A stretch of DNA of 64,000 nt from Lunularia cruciata (lineage: Eukaryota; Streptophyta; Marchantiopsida; Lunulariales; Lunulariaceae): positions 25,893,493-25,957,492 of the forward strand of contig OX419759.1 in assembly GCA_948567375.1 (NCBI GenBank). Direction: 5' to 3'. The translations under genes were made by a program, and so were the position numbers. Shown one piece after another: positions 56,069 to 64,000 of the stretch. How positions within the stretch are numbered: position 1 is the first letter of the stretch; every line of letters starts with the position of its first letter. Below the pieces are notes generated by a model that saw only the letters and a list, made by a program, of their open reading frames with translations, made no database searches and had not been told where the DNA came from.

Positions 56069-56860
56069 AAACAATTTTGAGATTTGAAGAGGCATATATG
56101 AAGAGATGCATTGTCATTTTGGATCTGCAGGTAGGAAGAGTTGTTAGGAAACGGTATAGTTGTTAGAACTATTGTTTGGTTCACTATTGAAAGGAGGCAT
56201 TTGTATGAAAATGTTGTTCAGTGCTCATTATTTCTGAAGATAGATAAAGCAAAGTGCTGATTGCAGTGCTCGTCACTTGAGCTTGTTTCCAAGTATCAAA
56301 ATTGTGTTTGTGTTTGTGAGTGTGTGGAGAAATTCAAAGTGCAAGTCGATATGTTTGTTAGATGTTGGATTCCGTAGCCTTGATCTTCATTTTGTGTGTT
56401 TGATCTTGAGTGAAGTGCAATCGAAGCAATGCCTTGACAGATCTGAGAGGAATTGTAGTGTTGGTAGTATTCTACATTTGTGAGTGCAGCGCAATGGTGA
56501 TGTGAAGCAATTTCAATCAAGCAAGTTGTGCCTTCAGTGGAGGGGTGGAACACAATTTTGAGGTGAAGTTGTTTTGCAGTGAAGTGCCATTTTTGGGAAA
56601 GCCTGAATCATCACAATCAAGATTGTTTGGAAAGATTTGATGGAGTTGTGATTAAGAAGTGTTAATTTGTGACAAGAGTATGAATTAGTGCTTGTTACTC
56701 TCTTCAGGGTGTGGTTTCTACCTGAGAGACTAAAGAGGAACTCAAGAAGAACTAAAATTGTTACTTTTCTTTGTATTTGGAAATTTCTGACTAGTATCTC
56801 TGCAAGAACAAACTTTACTTACCTGATAACCGCAAAAGTGATATTTGCCGGGTTGTCACA

Positions 56861-59268
56861 AACCACAAAAGTGGAGGAGGTTGAACCCAAAGCACAAGAT
56901 GGTAGTGGTGAAGAACCAATCTTTGGAGGAAGAAGAATCGGAAGGAGAAGCTAAGTCAAAGGATGAAAACTCAAAAGAAGAAGAAGAAGAAGAAGAAGAG
57001 CTCACATTGCAAAGTACAAATTCTAGTAATGAGAGTGAACAAGAGCTTGAAGTTGAGCAATTGATGGAAGAGGCACTTGAAGAAGATGATCAAGAATTCC
57101 ATGCATAGATTGTATGCATGGAAGGAGGAGATAGCCAATACATGGAGTTGGCTGAGGTACACATTCTTGAGGAAATAAGAGAGGATCCGGCCTTGTGTTT
57201 TTGAGACGTGTGAGATCAAAGAGAAGTTTGCATGTCGTAGTTGCATGATCAAAAGAGGAAGAAGAAACCTTGGAAGAGGTAACATTGAAGGTGAGAAGAT
57301 TGGGACTTTGGGATAAGGCACCAGCCAAAGAAGCACCAATCAAAGTTAAAGAAAGAGAAGACTATGAAGAGAAGTTCAATGGAGTCATCTATCTATCAAA
57401 GGTTTTCTATCCTCTATTTTTGTAGTTGCAGAAGAAGAAGGAGGATCTAAAGAGAGAGCATCCTAAAGTGAAGTCTTGAAGTAAAGGACAAAGTTAACCC
57501 AAGAGGAAGAAGAAGCCAAAGAACTTTGGATTGATGTTGTTCTTCAAAGGAAGAGCTTTGATAATTTGCAAGAGAGTTTTGTGAAGCAAGATGATGAACT
57601 TGAGTGACATGCTAAAGAATTGATGGATAAAAAAGTAGCATTTGAGAAGTTGAAGGGTGAATTTGTTGATGCAAAATTAGAGGCAATACATTTGAAAGCA
57701 ATGGCAAATATGATGGAGCAAGAATTAGAGAGCCTGAGAAAGGTTGCAAAAGAGAAACATTGGGCCTTGTAGCATGAGTTGATAGATAGAAATTGAGAGG
57801 AAGAGAGGTTGTAAGGACTGATCAAGAGTGTGGAGACTCAACTTCTCCAATATGTGGAGGAGAAAGAAGCACTAAAAGCCAAGTTTGAAGATGAGTTGAA
57901 GATGTATTGGAACAAGTTGGAAGTAGAAAGGAGTAGAGAGAAGATAATGTTGGGCGTATATCAGACTCAATTGGAAAAGTCATTGTGAGGATAAAGGTGA
58001 TATTAAGTACGGAAGCCAAAGTGAAGATGGAGGAAGCAAGATTGCACGAGCTGAAGTTGTTAATGCAAGAGATGAGGAAGCAAAAAAGCAAAAGATGTGG
58101 ATATGAATAAGTTGTTAATTTGCTTAAGAGAGAGTAGATAGGAAGATGTTGGAGATAGGAAAAAAATATTTGTCTTGGGTTAGATTTAGTTAAATCCAAA
58201 TTAGAAGAGATTTGGAGTAATGTGAAAGTAGGATCCCAATGCAATGTAAATCAAGTAGGAGTGCAAGTGTCTTCAGGTGAGTTACTTGAGTTCACTTAAG
58301 AAGTTAGAGGAGAGAAAGAGAAGGTAGATAGTATAATGATGACTTTAGTTGCAATTTAGACTGAAGAATATGAAAAAAATAGAAGAAGTTGTAGTTGAGA
58401 CCAAAGTAGAAGAACTGACTAAAGGTAATTTGGGTTGAGAAGCTGAAGTAGAAGTAGAAATCAGATTGGATTAGTGACAAATTTGAGTTTTGAAGAGGCA
58501 GATATGAAGAAGTGAAATGTCATTTTGGATCTGGAAGTTGGTAAAGTAGCAATTGAAATGGTATGTAGTTAGATGATTGTTGAGTTCTCTACCTATTTAA
58601 AGGAGGCATTTGTAGTGTTTTGTTGTTCAGTATTGTAATTATGAAGTTGAGTAAAGCAAAGTGCTATAACTATATACTTGTTATTTTAGCTTAATTTGAG
58701 TATCAATCCTATGTGTGTGTTTGTGAGTGATTGGAGAAGTTCAAAAAGCAAATCTGAGTGTTAGATGTTGGATTCTACAGCTTTGATTTCATTTTTTGTG
58801 TTTGATCCTGAGTGGATAGCAATCAAAGCAATACCTTGATGAATCCGTAAGGAATCATAATGTTAGTAGTATGTTGCATTAGTGAGTGCAACTCTAGATT
58901 GATATGAAGAAATTTTGATTGAGGAAGTTGTGCCTTCAATGGAGGGGTGGAACACAATTCCAAGGTGAAGTCATTTCATGGTGGAGTAGCCTTCTTCAAG
59001 AAAAAATAAATCATCACAATCAGTGTCAATTTGGAAAGGATTTGAAAGGATTATGATTATGGGTGTGGATAATTTGTGACGAGACTGTAATTCCATGCTT
59101 GTTACTCTCTTTTGGGTGAGGTTTCTACCCAAGAGACTAAAGAAGCAATTAAGAAGAACTATTGTGTTACATTTTACTTTGTATTTGACCATTTCTAACC
59201 AATATCTCTATGGGAACAAACAATTACCTATCAATTACTGCAAAAGTGATATTTGTTGGGTTATCATA
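56861..59268 (+). repeat. Old GL-like LTR relic
   Basis: Starts abruptly in the LTR ORF linker (M-V-V-V-K-N-Q-S-L-E-E-E-E-S-E-G-E-A-K, L-T-L-Q-S) and runs through a degraded coiled-coil region and the non-coding tail to a recognisable but mutated end, GGGTTATCATA. No subtype LTR here is close to it. Its missing first 1.8 kb is not elsewhere in the window. It carries many stops and is the oldest GL sequence seen. Confidence 0.75.
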
Positions 59269-59640
59269 GACCACTAAACCATTTGTGGGCTATACCAATG
59301 AAACATTGGCCAATTTTCCATACTATGGTGGCATCATCTACAATATTTTGGGTTATACAAACATTCTCAAACATTTATAGGAACAACTTGAATTCTTCTC
59401 AAAGTCATGGTAGCTTGGGATACGTGAGTTGCAAAGATTGTAGCTAGAGCTAGCAAAAGAAACATGCATTGCTATGGGGTGAAAATTTGAACTAGGAAGA
59501 TTTCCTTGGGTAGAAGTGCTTGCCATCAGTGGAAATGTTGTTTGAACTTGGATTGTAGCAAAAGTATTAGCAACTTCAGGAGGTAATGGTTCCTTTGATT
59601 TGAAAACCAATAAATTTATATGCATGAGAGGTTATATATG
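59269..59640 (-). pseudogene. H-gag element: N-terminal gag piece
   Basis: Minus strand. The 59625-59353 frame (M-H-I-N-L-L-V-F-K-S-K-E-P-L-P-P-E) continues with stops as P-T-N-G-L-V to the edge of the GL relic. I infer that this is the start of the gag that resumes at 30313, because it is upstream of it in the same orientation and lies between it and a primer-site-like motif. The sequence itself is not diagnostic. Confidence 0.45.
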
Positions 59641-59768
59641 ATCACATTTTTTTATAGGTGTGGAGGGCAATACTTTCCTTATATAAAGATTTCCCATGCT
59701 CCCATAGGATGGCAAGGAGTGACCCCAACAAGAACATGTTGTAGAGTGTAGTGGAGAGGACATACAAG

Positions 59769-59786
59769 ATCCCAACAGCGGTGCCA
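59769..59786 (-). other. Primer-site-like motif of H-gag
   Basis: Reverse strand TGGCACCGCTGTTGGGAT resembles tRNA-Asp-type sites of plant Ty3 elements. Beside it, on the outer side, is TGTCACATGA at 59791, a plausible LTR end. Confidence 0.5.
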
Positions 59787-59790
59787 AAAA

Positions 59791-60900
59791 TGTCACATGA
59801 GAAAAACCAATCTTGCATTGGAGGGACAGTGGAGTATAGGACATAAGGAAGGTGACTTACAAAAACATGTGCATAGCCAGCCTTTGATTTGGCTTGGGGA
59901 AGGGTGGTAGTCTGGACTCCCATTGTTGGATGTTTCTCCAATGGGGCACATGAAGTTCCCATAGACACTTACCTCAGAGATGGTTCAAGGGTCTATCACT
60001 CCCTTGAACCCTTTAGCCTTCTATAGTATGTCACTTAATCTCCATGTAGCCAATTGAAAAGGGGAGGACTTACCATCTTCCCAATTAATCAAGACAACAA
60101 TGCAATGAGGAATGAGGAGTATTGTGCTATGAACAAATTATATTGAATCCAACATTTTCATGCATTCAACCATTCATTTCTAGCAATAGATTGAATCCCT
60201 CTTTTTATTGTCTTTCAATAGCTCAAGTCTTTTCCACTATAAGTCCAAATATAATGTATGTTCTACTTTTTATAGTCACTCTTGTAGTCTCCTACTAGTT
60301 TTTTCTTGTAGGTAGGAAAGGCTAACCTCATGGACCTTCAAGACAAAAGACATCCCTTACTATGAAGTTCTATCTCCCTTAAATACCTATGCTAACCCTA
60401 AAAACAATTTTACTCTTGACCCTAATCATGAGGCTTATAGTAGGCAGCCATCTCCTTCAATATGACTCATCCTTCATGCTACTTATATCCCCTCTATTAG
60501 ATATTTTCCCTAGATAATCCTAATCTAACCTGACAACATATTGTTGGTTCTTAATTATGGTTCTGAGTTGGGACTTCTATTAGATGGGTTCCCACACTTC
60601 ACTCCACAACAAGACTGATTGCAAGCTCCCTTGTGATACTCCTACCTGGACCTGCAATCTAGGAAAGGGAACCAATACTAAACTACATGAACCGTCAAAG
60701 CCCTATAATAATTAAAGGATGCATTGTTTTACATTCAAGAGAAAAATGGCACCACACAAAGGAAAAATTTCCTGCAATACTAAAACAACACAAAGTTTTT
60801 GATTGTCACTCTCCAAACAAAAAAACACCAAAATCATCAAAATGTTTCAAATCTGGGGGTAAACCAATGCAAAACATGTAGACTATTGAATTCCCCACAA
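59791..60900 (-). repeat. Possible 5' LTR of H-gag
   Basis: Starts TGTCACATGA next to the primer-site-like motif. There are no long ORFs. The outer end is not identified, so the extent is a guess. It may end anywhere before the duplicated block at 60902. Confidence 0.35.
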
Positions 60901-60901
60901 G

Positions 60902-61297
60902 AAAATATAGATTTTCCAAGAGGCAAGCCTACCATGATGAATACCCTACAAAAGTTCTATAGATTCTTTACTTTATAGACCTAAATCGTTTTCACTTGCA
61001 CCAAGAGGTTCACTACCAAGAAGTAGTTACCAACCTACAAACCTAATTGTGCCAAGATTATCAAGAAATTTGCAACAAACTAAGAGTGCCAAAATATAGA
61101 TTTTCCAAGAGACAAGCCTAACACAATAAATACCCTACAAAAGTTCTATAGATTCTTTACTTCATAGACCTAAATTTTTTTCACTTGCACCAAGAGGTTT
61201 GTTACCAAGAAGTAGTTACCAACCTACAGACCTAATTGTGCCAAGATTATCAAGAAATTCAAGATTATCAAGAAATTGGCAACAAACTAAGAGTGTC
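60902..61297. repeat. 189-bp tandem duplication
   Basis: AAAATATAGATTTTCC at 60902 recurs at 61091. The two units are roughly 94% alike. The second has an extra 18-bp internal duplication of AAGATTATCAAGAAATTC type near 61255-61280. Confidence 0.85.
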
Positions 61298-61526
61298 ATC
61301 CAAGACAAACAACATCTAACTACCAAGTGATTGTGAGAGCAACCCTGGATAGATTAGACCAAACAAGTCAAGGAGCTATCATTATGGTAATTTTTTATTT
61401 TCTTCAAGAAGCAAAGAACCACTAAGTTAATAGGGTGTTGCAAACATAAATTTTTTAGAAAGTCTTCAAGGAAGTCTTCAAAGAGTTGCAAAAGTCTGCC
61501 AAACATATTAACAATAGAAACACCAC

Positions 61527-62750
61527 ATGAAACCAAGAACTCCTACCAAAAGAGGAGTAAGGGCACCAATTTACATGCAGTTGGGCCACTTATGCAACTT
61601 TAGCAATAGAGATCCAAAAACAAGGAGAAACATGGAAGCAAGCAGAGTATGGAACATTATGGCCTACAGATTTTATCTCTTGGCTCACAAAGAGCTCAGC
61701 AAAGTACATATGATGGTAAAGGAGATCCAAGTGTATTTGACAATGACCCACTTACCAATTCCATAGTTGATCCAAAGCAAAAATCCTTTCCCATAACACA
61801 AGATATGATTTGCAAGGTATTCAGCCTACCCAAGAAGTCAACTAACGTCCCTGTAGCTTGGAAGGAATTTCAATTTAGCCCTAAACTCTTACTTGGGCTC
61901 TTCTTTTTCAAGCCATCCAAAAGCATGTCAAGAACCATGCACAAGAATGGGTTCTCCGTGGTGGTGGTAACATACCCTCCATTGTACTTTGCTACAGAAA
62001 ATTTCCACTAGCTTATTGGAGGCCTGGGGACCGTATCATACTTGAATCCATCCTTGGTAGATGCCATCATCAAAAATTTTTTTCACATGGAGAAGTCAGA
62101 TTCCACCCTTGTAATCCTTACTAAACTATGAGAATGTTGTGTGGGGAAAAAATTTTACTATGGGCCCTATTCTTATGGTTATATTGAATTTTTTGTCTCT
62201 AGGAGCCTTTGAGTTGAAGGAGAATCTAGTTAAAGAGGTAGCTCCAACATTGCAGATGCCAATCTTCAAGAAGAGTTATCAAGAAATGACCAAATGGATT
62301 GGCATGCAATATGTGAGCCTGCATATGGTAACATAGTTGGTCTCACACTTTTCTAAGTGGACCAAGAAAGTATGGGAATACATCTTGAGCTTAAAAATGA
62401 GCATACTTTTAGGATCCCAAGAGACTGAAATATGGAAACCCAAAGTAATAGAGGCTATGAGCAGCAAGAGGAAAAATACCACTAGCTTGGAGAAGGAAGT
62501 CACTATCTCACAGATCCTAATCAAAGAAAAGAAGCTGAAAGTAATCCACAAAAAACCAGCTAGCAGTGGTGAGCAATTGGAGCCAGCCCCATTAAAAATG
62601 AGAGGCTCATTATCAAAGGAGAAAGGGGTTTTTACAAAAGGGGCAACAAAGGAAACTAATGTCATCACCATTGACAATGACTCCTTGGGACCTTGGGATA
62701 GTATACTATTCCTAGTAGAGCCAAGTAGGACTTTTGAAGAATCTCCCTAG
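61527..62750 (+). pseudogene. Decayed coding region of unknown family (first part)
   Basis: Overlapping open pieces on the plus strand: 61527-61766, 61649-62011 (Y-D-G-K-G-D-P-S-V-F, QKSFPITQDMICKVFSLPKK, V-A-W-K-E-F), 62139-62336 and 62337-62750 (Lys-rich, K-K-P-A-S-S-G-E-Q-L-E). The pieces shift frame and carry stops, as expected of an old pseudogene. A globular N-terminus followed by a Lys-rich linker is the same order as in the GL LTR ORF, but I see no convincing residue-level match. Likely transposon-derived. Confidence 0.4.
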
Positions 62751-64000
62751 AAAGAAGGAGATAAGGAGACCAATCTAATGTTGATGGTGCAAGCTAGACC
62801 CAAGTTGCTTGAATTAGAACCTACCTTGTCCATAACATCATCAAGGAAGAAATTATTTCTTGTCCTAAAGAACACACCACTACTCTATACTTTGCCACAA
62901 GTAACCCAATGTTTTGATAGAGGCCTATGTGTTGGTCAAGAGATTGCAAGAAGTTGGTCTCGTAGATTGTTACAAATGAAGGGCATTTGCCTTCATGCTA
63001 GACACTTTGGTAGATAACTTGGTGTCTAATGAAGAATTCACATAATGAGTAGACAACCTAAATGAGGAATGGAAGCAAGGCCTAACTTATGTATTGATAG
63101 ATATTAGATGTTGAGCATTGGCTCACACTCAGATCATTGAGCTATGGGAAGAGCTAGAAGAGCTCACCAAAGAAAATGATAGTAGGTTACACAAAGTAGA
63201 GACTGCCTAGAATGAGAAAGCAACATCTCTATAGTTATTTTTTGACCTCCTTTAGGGGGAGGCTTAGAGAGGAGTCATAGATTCTTAGCGCCAACTCCAA
63301 TCTGTCTGGACAGATAAGACTACCTCCAACCAGCAATTAGAAAACGTCCAAAAGAAGGAGATGAACTAGAAGGAGAACTCTATGAACTCCAAGATCAAGT
63401 ACCCCATGATAAGGAGAACTCCAATGCCAAGATACAAGAACTTATGTAGCAGTTGATGCTTCTTGCAAGGAGACAAAAGAGTTGAAGGTAGTATGGTCTA
63501 CATTGGAAGCAAAAGTCTCAACTTTGAAGACAAAAATGAGCATTGGACAAGAGGTCCAAAATGTTTTGAAGAGAGAGATAGATTCTCTTCCTTCCACAAT
63601 AAATATGCTTTTTATAAAGAGGGCCTTGTACAAGAAGGACCTTCTTTACTACAAGGAGACAAGGAAGGAGGAGCAATTTGAGGTCAAAGCATAACAGAAA
63701 TCTCAAAAGAAGCTCACTATACAAAATTGGAAATTTGACCATAGGATAAACCAACTACTCCATTTTATTGACTGGAATAAGTTGGAAGGTCCAACCATGG
63801 TGGAGAACTCCAAAGCAAAAGAGGACAAGGAGAATCTAGAGGAAGATAGCCAGATAGATCAACAAGAGAGGGATCCAAGAAGGAAGGGCTTGATTTTGAC
63901 AAGGTGGATCACTCAAATGAGATGCATAAGAGTAATCTTATAAGGAGTTTCTCTATTGTATCAACTTCTTCCAAGCCCAATACTCCCCAAGATAATATGG
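62751..64000 (+). pseudogene. Decayed coiled-coil-like region (second part)
   Basis: Charged, Leu/Glu/Lys-rich stretches with many stops, for example I-I-E-L-W-E-E-L-E-E-L-T-K-E-N-D near 63135 and 63482-63694. It probably continues the region before it and runs off the window. No start or end can be set. Confidence 0.35.

Larger units (their letters stand above)
30319..56860 (+). mobile_element. GL-2, giant-LTR element with several nested insertions
   Basis: Plus strand: deleted 5' LTR 30319-32598, primer site 36386-36404, gag 36405-39440 (interrupted), protease to integrase 49152-52730 (after ZK-2), polypurine tract 53078-53091, 3' LTR 53092-56860. Nested inside are an inverted GL solo LTR (32606-36380), a ZK solo LTR (36727-37418) and ZK-2 (39445-49147). 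Both outer LTRs share a subtype distinct from GL-1 (TGTGGTAC start) but differ from each other by about 10%. Flanks are TCTAT (left) and AACCA (right), not a duplication, so the outer ends may come from recombination between elements. Confidence 0.75.
53092..56860 (+). repeat. 3' LTR of GL-2
   Basis: 3769 bp, TGTGGTACAC to GGTTGTCACA, with TATA at 53468, the LTR ORF at 53496-56068 and an approximately 790-bp non-coding tail. It is the only complete LTR of this GL subtype here. Confidence 0.9.

Noticed and set aside
1-64000. CRISPR arrays, bacterial operons, ribosome binding sites or rho-independent terminators
   Set aside because: The sequence is plant nuclear repeat DNA; no regularly spaced repeats or prokaryotic gene order were seen.

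Overview
This window looks like intergenic DNA from a large, repeat-rich plant nuclear genome. A gymnosperm-like genome is a reasonable guess, but nothing in the sequence fixes the species. I find no single-copy host gene. Almost everything before about 59.3 kb is Ty3/gypsy retrotransposon, mostly nested, on both strands. I use four working names. GL is a giant-LTR family (LTRs about 3.8 kb, tRNA-Asp-like primer site). ZK is a compact family of about 7.8 kb (LTRs 679-693 bp, tRNA-Glu primer site, extra zinc-knuckle ORF). H-PHD and H-gag are two older host elements that were interrupted by the others. The RT active sites (FIDDFCVYG, FIDDFCVFG), the integrases and the lack of a chromodomain suggest the Tat/Athila side of Ty3/gypsy for both GL and ZK.

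Layout. Positions 1-187 and 25533-26042 are two halves of an integrase tail plus PHD finger (H-PHD), split by GL-1. GL-1 (188-25527, minus strand) is bracketed by the 5-bp target duplication AACAG. Its left LTR carries a truncated ZK copy (1573-6259). Its right LTR carries ZK-1 (16528-24329), a nearly intact young copy whose LTRs differ at about 2 of 679 positions and whose polyprotein has one stop. From 26.9 to 30.3 kb lie CCHC/protease and gag remains of H-gag (minus). The start of the same gag appears to resume at 59269-59640, beside a primer-site-like motif. Between these pieces sits GL-2 (30319-56860, plus). It contains an inverted GL solo LTR (32606-36380), a ZK solo LTR (36727-37418) and ZK-2 (39445-49147, minus), which is itself interrupted by a short GL-type solo LTR (41864-43742). 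A GL-like LTR relic fills 56861-59268. The last 4.7 kb hold an LTR-like stretch, a 189-bp tandem duplication and a decayed coding region of unknown family.

Most interesting feature. Each long GL LTR encodes, on its sense strand, an ORF of about 850 codons: a basic/globular N-terminal half, an acidic Glu/Ser-rich linker and a long coiled-coil C-terminal half. A TATA box lies 20-27 nt before its ATG, so the ORF would be the first reading frame of the genomic RNA, ahead of the primer site and gag. Copies differ by many synonymous changes but keep a 61-residue block identical, which points to past purifying selection. I do not recognise this protein. ZK also carries an extra two-knuckle ORF between primer site and gag.

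All coordinates of breaks and all identity counts were read by eye. LTR ends, TG/CA termini, target duplications and primer sites were read directly; family names and ages are inference.
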